This document shows, piece by piece, positions 46,830-54,715 of a stretch of 64,000 bases of DNA. The translations under genes and the position numbers were made by a program. Under the pieces are notes generated by a model. That model did not search any database. It saw only the letters and a list, made by a program, of their open reading frames with translations, and was not told the origin of the DNA. How positions within the stretch are numbered: position 1 is the first letter of the stretch; each line of letters opens with the position of its first letter. This DNA comes from Acidipila sp. Lineage in GTDB: Bacteria > Acidobacteriota > Terriglobia > Acidiferrales > UBA7541. The stretch spans positions 24,168-88,167 of the forward strand of contig JAAFGT010000008.1 in NCBI GenBank assembly GCA_010365215.1, written 5' to 3'.

Positions 46830-47279
46830 ATGCCTGAGGCCACTGCTTACAACTCGGCTTACCACTCGGACGCCGAGGTTGCCGCCGTCGCCGCGAAGTT
46901 CGAATCCTGCGCCTTCCAGGCAGCGGAATTCAATCATGCCAGGCATTTAACCGTTCTGGTCTGGTATCTATCACGGCTTTCCTTCGAGGATGCCTTCGAG
47001 GCCATGCGCGCGTCCATTCTCAAGTTCAGCCGCCACCACGGGAAATCCGGCATCTATCACCAGACCGTCACCGTCTTTTGGGTGCGTCTTGTGCACGACT
47101 ATATCCACCAGCGAACCTCAGTCATGCCTTTGTACGTTCTCGCCAACGAAGTTATCGAACGCTTCTCCGACAAGAACCTTATTTACACTTACTATTCTCG
47201 CGACCGTCTGCTCTCGCCCGAGGCGAAATCCGGCTGGATTGATCCCGAGCTTCGTCCCTTGGGCGGACTCCCTCCGTGA
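46830..47279 (+). CDS. Conserved hypothetical protein
   Basis: A 149-residue, mostly helical, soluble protein from ATG 46830 (GTG 46827 possible). It is rich in aromatic and His residues: FNHARHLTVLVWYLSRLSFE (about 34-53), SRHHGKSGIYHQTVTVFWVR (about 66-85), HDYIHQRT and YTYYSRDRLLS. The conserved-looking His residues could bind metal or haem but no known motif is formed. I recall proteins of this kind as uncharacterised in soil bacteria. It is divergent from the mutase gene and convergent with the TolC-like gene. Confidence 0.7.
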   Translation: MPEATAYNSAYHSDAEVAAVAAKFESCAFQAAEFNHARHLTVLVWYLSRLSFEDAFEAMRASILKFSRHHGKSGIYHQTVTVFWVRLVHDYIHQRTSVMPLYVLANEVIERFSDKNLIYTYYSRDRLLSPEAKSGWIDPELRPLGGLPP

Positions 47280-47310
47280 TCGTCGAGCAGCCTGCATTGC
47301 CGCGCTCACC

Positions 47311-47342
47311 AAAAAACGAAAGGCCCGGCAATTTCCCGGGCC
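47311..47342 (-). terminator. Terminator of the TolC-like gene
   Basis: On the minus strand a perfect 7-bp stem GGCCCGG/CCGGGCC (322-328 with 336-342) is followed by TTTCGTTTTTT. It lies in a convergent gap and may also stop the plus-strand gene. Confidence 0.75.
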
Positions 47343-47414
47343 CCTCGGTTACTCTCGATTTTTTGTTTTCAACCGCCAGCGCTGTCAGGATCGCTGTCCG
47401 GCTCTCTGTCTCAC

Positions 47415-49511
47415 TCAGTACTTGCCCGGCTCCCCGGCCATCTCACCGCTGCTGGTTCCCGGGATCAGGGGAACACGCTGGATATGGTCGTGGCGCAACT
47501 CGGTGATGTCGATGCGGTTCTCCTCCAGCGTACGTCCCAGCGCGCGGTCGAAGTTTACCTTGGCTTCGACGAAGTTCACGATGGAGCGCACTTCGTTACT
47601 GCTTGCCGTCGCCAAATCTCTTTGCGCCTGAATCACCAGGAATATGGTCGAAGCGCCAAGCTGGAATTTCTTCTGCTCGGCGTCCAGTGTCTGCTCGGCC
47701 AGGATGCGCGCGCGCACATTGGCCTCGACGGCGTAGCGGTCCTGTTCCAGCGCGATCTGCGCATTGCGCACATCCACGGCCACGGTATTGCGTACTTTTT
47801 GCACATTGGCTTCGCTCTGCTGCTGCAGCAGCATGGCGTTCAGGTTCGCCGCCTGAGCGCTGCGGTTGCGGAGGGGAATATTCAGATTCAGGGTCACGGA
47901 ATAGTTCGGGAAATTACTGTTGAACACGTTGGAAAGAGCGTCGCCCAGGCCGCCGGAAACTACTGGCCCGTTCGTGAACGCCGCGCTGGAGGTAAATATA
48001 GGCGAGCCATTTATCAGGATGGGCATACCGTTCGCGTCCACAATGGGATTTGCGCCGATGTTGCGTCCCGCCGGAACCTGGGTCAGCAGATTCCCGCCCA
48101 AGCCCTGCGAACCGTATTGCGCGTTGAGGTTCAAGGATGGCAGCAGGGCGTTTCGCGACGCGCGCGAATTGATCTTTCGCGCGTCCAGGTCCAACAGGGC
48201 CTGGCGTACCTCCGGGCGTTTCTCTGCCGCCTCGGCCACGGCGTCCTGAATGCGGATGGCCGGCACCACTACATTGGAAGTGGGCTTGTCTACCGGCACG
48301 ATTTTAACCTCAACGATTTTTGGATCCATCACATTGCGCAGGATCAGCTGTTTCAGCAGGTTTTCATCCTGTAGCGCCAGCGTTTGCGAAGTAATCAAGT
48401 CCGCGCGCGTGCTGGCGAGTTGGGCCTCGGCGCGCGTGACTTCGATCGGCGCCAGCGTGCCGATTTCTACCTGACGCTTGTTGTCGTTATAAAGCTTCCC
48501 GGCCAGCTCCACGGACTTCTTTTTTACTTCCACATCTTCCTGAGCAAAAATCAACTCGTAGTACTGATTCTTCACCGCCGTTACCGTGGCAATCAGCTGC
48601 TGCTGGAACGCAAGGTCGGCGATTTTGTTGTTTATACGCGCCACCCGCAACAACCGAAGGTTCGGCGTGAATCCAAACCCATTGAGCAGCGGCTGCTGGA
48701 AGGCCACGTTGAGCTGGGAAGTGACCGAGGGATTGAACAGGTTCGATCCGGAGGTGCTCGATTGCCTGGTATTATTCAGTGTAACGGCGAGATTTGTTCC
48801 GGTGGGAAATCCCTGCACGAATCCGACGTCTCCGATCGTGTTTTGATTGGTCAAGGTAGAGAACCGGCCGGTCGCTCCGACGCCCGAAAGAAACGGATTG
48901 TTCACCGGAAACGAAGTTCGCGCCCACCCGAAAGTTGACGACAGCACCGGGTCGAAACTGATACTGCCTCCGAACGGGTTTACCGGCCCCGGACCTGCCT
49001 TAGCGGCGAGCACTGCCGTTTCGGACTCGTAGGTGACAAAGCGCTGAATGGAAATATCCAGGTTGTTTTGCAGCGCCATGGCCACCGCATCTTCCACTCC
49101 CAGCCGCAACTGGCCGTTGGTGATGAGCTGATCCACCGACGGGGCATTGACTTCCGCCGGCTTGGGCAGTCGCAGAGCGATGTAGGGATTAAAAATCATC
49201 GGAAATGTCGAGCGGCCTTTGGTGTAGTCCTGGTCGAAAAGCTTCACCTGGTAGCGCTGCGTGCTGGTTGGCGGCGTCACTGTCGCGGGCTGCGGATTTT
49301 GCCCCGGCCCCGGCGTCATAGGAACTGCGTCACCCGGAGTTTGCCCGGGCGTCTGCGGCTGGGGCGGTGCGGGATCTTGAGGCTGTACGAAATCTTGAGG
49401 CTGCGCTTGGGCCTGAGCCGACTCAGGCGTCTTCTCTTGTGCGCGCGCCGGTGACATTCCTAGCAGCAGGGCCATGGCGGCCGCTGCGATGTGGCAATGC
49501 TTCAGCTTCAT
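47415..49511 (-). CDS. TolC-family outer-membrane efflux protein
   Basis: A 698-residue outer-membrane channel from ATG 49511 (ribosome site GAGAGGAGAG). After the signal peptide (AAAAMALLLGMSPARAQ) comes a 75-residue Pro/Gln-rich linker (PQPQTPGQTPGDAVP), then two OEP repeats with the helical periplasmic barrel: LKLFDQD-region, GVEDAVAMALQNNLDISIQR, and NEVRSIVNFVEAKVNFDRAL near the end. It is longer than E. coli TolC (about 470) because of the linker and of Gly/Asn-rich inserts around 185-260 and 480-545. No inner-membrane pump or adaptor gene adjoins it, so its partner is unknown. Confidence 0.9.
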   Translation of the reverse strand: MKLKHCHIAAAAMALLLGMSPARAQEKTPESAQAQAQPQDFVQPQDPAPPQPQTPGQTPGDAVPMTPGPGQNPQPATVTPPTSTQRYQVKLFDQDYTKGRSTFPMIFNPYIALRLPKPAEVNAPSVDQLITNGQLRLGVEDAVAMALQNNLDISIQRFVTYESETAVLAAKAGPGPVNPFGGSISFDPVLSSTFGWARTSFPVNNPFLSGVGATGRFSTLTNQNTIGDVGFVQGFPTGTNLAVTLNNTRQSSTSGSNLFNPSVTSQLNVAFQQPLLNGFGFTPNLRLLRVARINNKIADLAFQQQLIATVTAVKNQYYELIFAQEDVEVKKKSVELAGKLYNDNKRQVEIGTLAPIEVTRAEAQLASTRADLITSQTLALQDENLLKQLILRNVMDPKIVEVKIVPVDKPTSNVVVPAIRIQDAVAEAAEKRPEVRQALLDLDARKINSRASRNALLPSLNLNAQYGSQGLGGNLLTQVPAGRNIGANPIVDANGMPILINGSPIFTSSAAFTNGPVVSGGLGDALSNVFNSNFPNYSVTLNLNIPLRNRSAQAANLNAMLLQQQSEANVQKVRNTVAVDVRNAQIALEQDRYAVEANVRARILAEQTLDAEQKKFQLGASTIFLVIQAQRDLATASSNEVRSIVNFVEAKVNFDRALGRTLEENRIDITELRHDHIQRVPLIPGTSSGEMAGEPGKY

Positions 49512-49771
49512 CGCTCTCCTCTCCAACTTCCCCGGTGACCCCGCCCCAGCGCAGGGAAATACCTTGCCCATAGAGTTTTCGCAACGTGTGGCATCGAGAT
49601 GATGTGCCTAAAATATTCTAACGTGTGGAAGGGCGCATAAGTTTCATCTAATTCGCTCAAAGCTTTGGGCTTTCGAGCAAAATAGGATTCGCTGCAATGT
49701 AAGTGAAGCGCTCTGCGCCCGCTTCAGGTCCCAACCTCATCCGTGTGCAGTTTATCAATACGAAGCGATAT
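49512..49771. other. Intergenic region between the TolC-like gene and pyrE
   Basis: About 260 bases without a gene. It holds the ribosome site of the TolC-like gene, a minus-strand -10-like TAGAAT (49615-49620) about 100 bases from that start, and two direct copies of AACGTGTGG (49583-49591 and 49620-49628). An imperfect hairpin (GCTCAAAGC with GCTTTCGAGC, about 49656-49680) is also visible. Confidence 0.35.
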
Positions 49772-49801
49772 TTGACAAATGGATGGGCTCCCCGTTAGGC
49801 T
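49772..49801 (+). promoter_or_regulatory. Promoter for pyrE
   Basis: TTGACA, 18-base spacer, TAGGCT; the start would be near 49808, about 20 bases before ATG 49829. Confidence 0.6.
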
Positions 49802-49828
49802 GGCCGCGACTTTCAGGGGTTCAAACTC

Positions 49829-50431
49829 ATGACCGGCTCGGTCTGGCAACCCGGCGAACTATTGCGGCTCTTCGAACAGTCGGGTGCCGTCTCGCGCGGC
49901 CACTTCGCGCTTAGCTCCGGCCTCCATAGCGACGTCTACGTGCAGTGCGCTCTGGTACTCCAGCATCCCCAGCATGCCGAGCGCCTCGGCCGTTCGCTCG
50001 CCGCGCGATTCGAGGGCACCGCCATCGACTGCGTGGCCTCCCCGGCTTTGGGCGGAATTTTGGTGGGACACGAAGTGGCCCGCGCCCTGTCTGTACGCGC
50101 GATCTTCGCCGAGCGCGACGCTTCCGGCCACCTCACCCTCCGCCGCGGGTTCACCCTAACTCCTGGCGAACGCGTCTTGGTTGTGGAAGACGTCTGGACC
50201 ACGGGCGGCTCAACCGAGGAAACGATCGCCACCATCGCTGACGGGGATGGCCGCGTGGTCGCTGCCGGCGCCCTCATTGACCGCAGCGGAGGCCGACTGG
50301 ACCTCTCTGTCCCCGCGGAAGCGCTGCTTGAGCTGGCCATCAAAAATTACCAATCCGCGGAATGTCCGCTGTGCCGCGCCGGGGGCACTCCCGACCGCCC
50401 CGGCAGCCGCCAACTCCGCAGCTCCCACTAG
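49829..50431 (+). CDS. pyrE: Orotate phosphoribosyltransferase
   Basis: Joins orotate and PRPP to give OMP in pyrimidine synthesis. The 200-residue protein has GHFALSSGLHSDVYVQCALV near the N-terminus, SPALGGILVGHEVA, and the PRPP-binding motif VLVVEDVWTTGGST (about 115-128) with its two acidic residues. The C-terminal tail carries ECPLCRAG. Size and motifs fit the family. It is followed after 39 bases by truA; pyrF and other pyrimidine genes are not in the window. Confidence 0.93.
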   Translation: MTGSVWQPGELLRLFEQSGAVSRGHFALSSGLHSDVYVQCALVLQHPQHAERLGRSLAARFEGTAIDCVASPALGGILVGHEVARALSVRAIFAERDASGHLTLRRGFTLTPGERVLVVEDVWTTGGSTEETIATIADGDGRVVAAGALIDRSGGRLDLSVPAEALLELAIKNYQSAECPLCRAGGTPDRPGSRQLRSSH

Positions 50432-50470
50432 ACCCGCGCGCGTCCTTCCCGTGCGATACTTCGGCCCTCC

Positions 50471-51382
50471 ATGCGCAACATCAAGCTGATCATCGCCTAC
50501 GACGGTACCGACTTCCACGGCTGGCAGTTGCAGCAAGGCGCGCCCACAGTGCAAGGCGCGCTCGTCGACGTGGCCTGCAAGCTGACGCAGGAGAATATTT
50601 TCCTCTACGGTTCCGGCCGCACCGACGCCGGAGTTCACGCGCTCGGACAGGTGGCCCATTTCAAGACGCACTCCGGCCTGGCGCCTGCGGAATTCCAGCG
50701 CGCGTTTAATGCGCTGCTGCCTCCTTCTATTCGCATCGTCCAGTGCGAGGAAGAATCCCCGAATTTCCACGCGCGCTTCCAGGCTCAGGCCAAGACCTAC
50801 CAGTACCGGATTTTTCGCGGACGCATCGTGCCGCCGTTCGATCAGCGCTACGTCCTGCATTACCCTTATCCTCTCGATGAAGACGCCATGGCCCGCGCCG
50901 CGCGGCTCTTTGAGGGCATGCACGACTTCACTTCGTTTGCCGCATCTTCCGGCTCTGAAGAGGACGACCGCCAACGCGCGCCGCAACGTGAGATCCTGCA
51001 CTCGGAAGTCCGCCGCATCGCGCGCGATAATTTCTGGTCGCAGGCGCCCGTTTGGGATCCTTCGTCGCATCACGCCCGCCCGAAGCCGGCACCCGGTACA
51101 TCTCCCGATCCGGTTTCCTCAATGTATCCCGACTCTGGTTCCGTTGCCCGCGCTGCGGCGGGAGACGAACTGCTCTACACCGTTCGCGGCCGTTCCTTCC
51201 TTCGCTACATGGTGCGCAAGATGGTGGGCACGCTTCTCGACGTGGGCCGCGGGCGCCTCGCTGTGGAAGACATCCCCCGCCTGATGGAACTGCGCGACCG
51301 CTCGCAGTCCGGCCCCACCGCACCGCCGCATGGATTATTCCTGGTCGCCGTCGAGTACGCTCAACCCTGGAAAATGAAGTGA
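50471..51382 (+). CDS. truA: tRNA pseudouridine(38-40) synthase
   Basis: Modifies uridines in the anticodon stem-loop of many tRNAs. The catalytic Asp is in GSGRTDAGVHALGQ (about 51-64), with YQYRIFRG and the C-terminal SFLRYMVRKMVGTLLDVG. At 303 residues it is about 35 longer than E. coli TruA. The extra residues form a Pro/Ser-rich insert (about 188-222, HHARPKPAPGTSPDPVSS) between two core strands. A TGC-GATACT sequence at 50452-50460 lies ten bases before ATG and could be a promoter within the pyrE-truA gap. Confidence 0.94.
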   Translation: MRNIKLIIAYDGTDFHGWQLQQGAPTVQGALVDVACKLTQENIFLYGSGRTDAGVHALGQVAHFKTHSGLAPAEFQRAFNALLPPSIRIVQCEEESPNFHARFQAQAKTYQYRIFRGRIVPPFDQRYVLHYPYPLDEDAMARAARLFEGMHDFTSFAASSGSEEDDRQRAPQREILHSEVRRIARDNFWSQAPVWDPSSHHARPKPAPGTSPDPVSSMYPDSGSVARAAAGDELLYTVRGRSFLRYMVRKMVGTLLDVGRGRLAVEDIPRLMELRDRSQSGPTAPPHGLFLVAVEYAQPWKMK

Positions 51383-51565
51383 ACAGCGAGCGTTTCTTAC
51401 TCCAGCTGAAGTAGCCGACAACCAACAATCAAAAATGCGCTAGAATTGCAATCGAGAGGAAAGCACTACCGGGATAAGGCTTGAATCATTTTTGTTTTCC
51501 TCATTCCATTCTCTGTGTACTCTGTGCCTCTGCGGTAAATCTGTCGTATTTTGAGGAATAGTGAA

Positions 51566-51910
51566 ATGCCAGACGCACCCACTCCAGCCGCCGCGCCCAA
51601 TCCGGGCGCCGTACCCACTCCGACTGCCGCGCCGACTCCGGCCGTTGCGCCTACTTCTGCCGTTGCAACGCCAGCCGCTCCACCCGCGCCGGTCAAAATA
51701 AAATTTCGCAAACCCCGCCAGCGCGCCTGCGACGAAAAAGACGAAAAGGGGAAAGTCTGCTGCGGCCATCTGAAGCGCTGGTACGACTACCCCAAAGAGA
51801 TTGAAATTCGCATTGGCCAAGACGCGGAGATTTATCGCTGCGAGAACTGTAAAGTGCTCTTTCGCCCCAACCCGGCAGACATGCCGCACAGTTACACGCA
51901 GCGGTTTTAG
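51566..51910 (+). CDS. Hypothetical protein with Pro/Ala-rich N-terminus and Cys motif
   Basis: A 114-residue protein from ATG 51566, GAGG ten bases upstream (the frame extends to TTG 51551). Residues 1-45 are a low-complexity Ala/Pro/Thr repeat (PTPAAAPNPGAVPTPTAAPT). The C-terminal 65 residues contain KIKFRKPRQRACDEKD, VCCGHLKRWYDYP and YRCENCKVLFRPN, where Cys residues could form a zinc site. Similar proteins are common in acidobacteria next to housekeeping genes; no function is known to me. It precedes the isopropylmalate-synthase-like gene by 22 bases. Confidence 0.65.
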   Translation: MPDAPTPAAAPNPGAVPTPTAAPTPAVAPTSAVATPAAPPAPVKIKFRKPRQRACDEKDEKGKVCCGHLKRWYDYPKEIEIRIGQDAEIYRCENCKVLFRPNPADMPHSYTQRF

Positions 51911-51932
51911 CGGGAGTTCTTCCGCAAAATCC

Positions 51933-53168
51933 GTGAACCACGACGACCTGATCTACGACTGGAACACCGTCTCCGGCCCGGAGATTCCGCCTGGCCGCCG
52001 CGTCATGCTCGATGACGAAACCCTCCGCGACGGTCTGCAAAATCCCTCCGTTCGCGATCCTTCAATCGACGACAAGCTGCGCATCCTTCATCTGATGGAA
52101 GCGCTGGGCATCGATTCGGTGAACATCGGCCTGCCCGGCGCAGGCCCGCGCGTCGCCGCGGATGTCGAGGCCCTGGCTCGCGAAATCGTGCGCGCGCGCA
52201 TGAAGATTCGTCCGAACTGCGCAGCGCGGACCCACGAAAACGACATCCGCCCTATCGCCGAGATTTCCCAGCGCGCCGGCATCGCCATCGAAGCCGCCAC
52301 TTTTCTGGGATCGAGTCCGGTTCGCTGCCTCGCGGAAGACTGGACGGTCGACCACATCGCCCAGCTGACCGAGAAAGCGGTGAAATTTGCCATCGCCGAA
52401 GGCCTGCCGGTGATGTACGTCACCGAAGACACCGTGCGCACCGGTCGGGAAGTTGTAAAGCGGCTCTACACCACGGCCATCGAGTGCGGCGCGCGAGCAA
52501 TCGTGCTCTGCGACACGGTCGGCCATGCCACCCCGCGCGGCGCCTACAGCCTGGTGCGTTTTGTGATCGATGAGATTGTCAAACCTTCCGGCGCAACCAT
52601 CCGGGTGGACTGGCACGGTCATTGCGACCGCGGCCTCGCCGTAGCTAATTCCATCGCCGCGCTTGCCGCCGGTGCCGACCAGATTCACGCCGCCGCCAAC
52701 TCCCTGGGCGAACGCGTCGGCAACACTCCGATGGAGTTAATGCTCGTCAATCTGCGCCTGATGGGGCTCATCGACCGCGACCTTTCTCGTCTCAAGGAAT
52801 ACTGCGAGACGGTCGCCGCCGCGACCGGCACAACGATTCCGCCGAATTCTCCGGTCATTGGTCGCGACGCTTTCCGCACCGCCACCGGCGTCCACGCCGC
52901 GGCCATCATCAAGGCGTTCAAGAAAGGCGACGCCTTACTCGCGAACCTGGTTTATAGCGGCGTCCCCGCCCACCTCTTCGGTCTCGAGCAGATCATCGAC
53001 GTGGGCCCCATGAGCGGCCGCTCCAACGTAATCTTCTGGCTGCAGCAGCGCGGGCTCTCCTTCAACGACGAAACCGTCGACCGCATTTTGAGCTGCGCTA
53101 AACAGTCCAGCCGTACCCTTACGGAGAAAGAAATTCTGGCGCTCATCCCGGCCCCGCATCCGAACTGA
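51933..53168 (+). CDS. HMGL/isopropylmalate-synthase-like acyltransferase family protein
   Basis: A 411-residue TIM-barrel enzyme from GTG 51933. MLDDETLRDGLQNPSV carries the catalytic Arg-Asp pair, LCDTVGHATPRG the central motif, and WHGHCDRGLAVANSIAALAA the metal-binding HxH. In LeuA and homocitrate synthases the last motif reads HNDxGLAVAN; here Asn-Asp is replaced by Cys-Asp followed by Arg. The C-terminal regulatory domain of full LeuA is absent or very short. Together with leuCD 5 kb downstream a role in leucine or a related chain-elongation pathway is plausible, but citramalate or homocitrate synthesis is also possible. Confidence 0.8.
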   Translation: MNHDDLIYDWNTVSGPEIPPGRRVMLDDETLRDGLQNPSVRDPSIDDKLRILHLMEALGIDSVNIGLPGAGPRVAADVEALAREIVRARMKIRPNCAARTHENDIRPIAEISQRAGIAIEAATFLGSSPVRCLAEDWTVDHIAQLTEKAVKFAIAEGLPVMYVTEDTVRTGREVVKRLYTTAIECGARAIVLCDTVGHATPRGAYSLVRFVIDEIVKPSGATIRVDWHGHCDRGLAVANSIAALAAGADQIHAAANSLGERVGNTPMELMLVNLRLMGLIDRDLSRLKEYCETVAAATGTTIPPNSPVIGRDAFRTATGVHAAAIIKAFKKGDALLANLVYSGVPAHLFGLEQIIDVGPMSGRSNVIFWLQQRGLSFNDETVDRILSCAKQSSRTLTEKEILALIPAPHPN

Positions 53169-53198
53169 TACCCAAACCTTCGCGTCTCCGCTAGCGAA

Positions 53199-53228
53199 GA
53201 TGTCGCCAGCGGAGATGTCGCCAGCGGA
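53199..53228. repeat. Two tandem 15-base units
   Basis: GATGTCGCCAGCGGA occurs twice without spacer in the gap between the acyltransferase-like gene and the M20 peptidase gene. Confidence 0.7.
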
Positions 53229-53314
53229 GAATCACAATCCAGCACCGGGTCCGCCGCTTCCATATTGACCCTGCCGTGCGCTTGCCCCACACTCATTTTG
53301 CGAGAGGTTTTCCC

Positions 53315-54619
53315 GTGCGTCCGACGCTGCTGCATCTTCTTCTGCTCTGCTGTATCCTAATGGTTATGGCGATGCCCTTGAGCTCCCTGCGCGCCGGCGT
53401 ATTGACGGTGGCCGAGGCCAATCCAGCGGAAGCCCTGGCGCGCCATCCTCGCGTTGCCAAGGCCCTTGAAAATCTAGATCGCTCGCTGGGCTGGATCACC
53501 GAGCAGCAGACCCAGCTCACCGAGATTTCCGCGCCCACTTTTCAGGAGCACGCCCGCGCCGCAGCCGTGCAAAAAATCCTTTCCGCGAACGGTTACAAGA
53601 CGCGCAGCGACTCGGCCGGCAACGTCATCGCCGAGCGCCCCGGCTCTTCCAGGAAAGACGTAGTGCTTCTCTCCGCCCATCTGGATACGGTTTTTCCCGC
53701 GGGCACGCCGCTTCACGTCCACAAGGACGGCCATAATTTTTCAGCCCCGGGCATCGCCGATAATGGCGCGGGACTCGCCGCGCTGGTGGGCCTCGCTCGC
53801 GCCGTGCACGAGGCCAAACTGCAAACGCGCATGACCCTGATTTTCGCCGCCAACACCGGCGAGGAAGGAGAAGGGAACCTTCGCGGCATGCGTAAACTGG
53901 TGGAAAGCTATCGCGGCCGCCTGCGCGCGGTCATCGCCATTGATGGAGCTTCCGTCGAGCACGTCACCACCATGGGCCTGGGCTCGCGCCGCATTGAAGT
54001 GATTCTTTCCGGCCCTGGCGGCCATAGCTGGGCGGATTTTGGCACTCCCAATCCCATTCACGCCCTTTCGCGCGGCATCGCCCGCTTCCTCGACGTGCGC
54101 GTCCCCGACAATCCGCGCACCACTTACAATATCGGGCTCGTCGAAGGCGGCAGCTCGGTGAATTCGATCCCCGATCACGCGCTGATGAAGATTGACCTGC
54201 GTTCCGAATCCGAAGCCGAGCTCGAACGCTTGGAATCCGCGTTGCGCCGCACTATTGCCGAAGGCATCGACGCCGAGATGGCGGCCTCACGATTGGCGGG
54301 TCGCGCTGACGCCACCCGGCTGGACGCAAAATTCAAAAGTCTTGGGGTTCGCCCGGTGGGAGAGTTGGCTGCCGATTCGCCGCTGCTCGAAGCGCTGCGC
54401 GACGCCGACCGGCTGCTCGGGAATCAATCGCGGCTCGAGCGTTCGTCCACCGACGCGAATATCCCGCTGGCGTTGGGTATCCCCGCCATCGCCATCGGCG
54501 GCGGTGGCCGCGCCGGCGGCGCGCATACTCTGGCGGAGTGGTACGACTCCACCGGCCGCGAAATCGGGCTCAAGCGCATCCTACTGACAGCCCTGGCTGT
54601 TGCCGGCATCGAGGATTAA
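53315..54619 (+). CDS. Secreted M20-family metallopeptidase
   Basis: A 434-residue exported zinc peptidase from GTG 53315, chosen for GAGAGG seven bases upstream; GTG 53276 is possible. Signal peptide LLHLLLLCCILMVMAMPLSS. Zinc-ligand motifs are LSAHLDTVFPAG (His, Asp), GIADNGAGLAALVGLARA (bridging Asp), ANTGEEGEGNLRG (catalytic Glu pair) and a C-terminal GAHTLAEWYD (His). The dimerisation domain (about 210-315) has GPGGHSWADFGTPN. The substrate is probably a short peptide or amide; closest style is tripeptidase T-like PepT/CPG2 proteins. Confidence 0.9.
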   Translation: MRPTLLHLLLLCCILMVMAMPLSSLRAGVLTVAEANPAEALARHPRVAKALENLDRSLGWITEQQTQLTEISAPTFQEHARAAAVQKILSANGYKTRSDSAGNVIAERPGSSRKDVVLLSAHLDTVFPAGTPLHVHKDGHNFSAPGIADNGAGLAALVGLARAVHEAKLQTRMTLIFAANTGEEGEGNLRGMRKLVESYRGRLRAVIAIDGASVEHVTTMGLGSRRIEVILSGPGGHSWADFGTPNPIHALSRGIARFLDVRVPDNPRTTYNIGLVEGGSSVNSIPDHALMKIDLRSESEAELERLESALRRTIAEGIDAEMAASRLAGRADATRLDAKFKSLGVRPVGELAADSPLLEALRDADRLLGNQSRLERSSTDANIPLALGIPAIAIGGGGRAGGAHTLAEWYDSTGREIGLKRILLTALAVAGIED

Positions 54620-54666
54620 CTCAAATCATATGACCACCGCATCGCGTCACGTGCTTCCGACAAAAT

Positions 54667-54694
54667 TGTCATTCCGCGCGCAGCGAGGAATCTG
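54667..54694 (+). repeat. Interspersed intergenic repeat, copy D
   Basis: TGTCATTCCGCGCGCAGCGA followed by GGAATCTG, the copy closest to the consensus. It lies between two codirectional genes, 22 bases before the next start codon. Confidence 0.65.
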
Positions 54695-54715
54695 TTTTTT
54701 CTCCGGTAGGACGCG

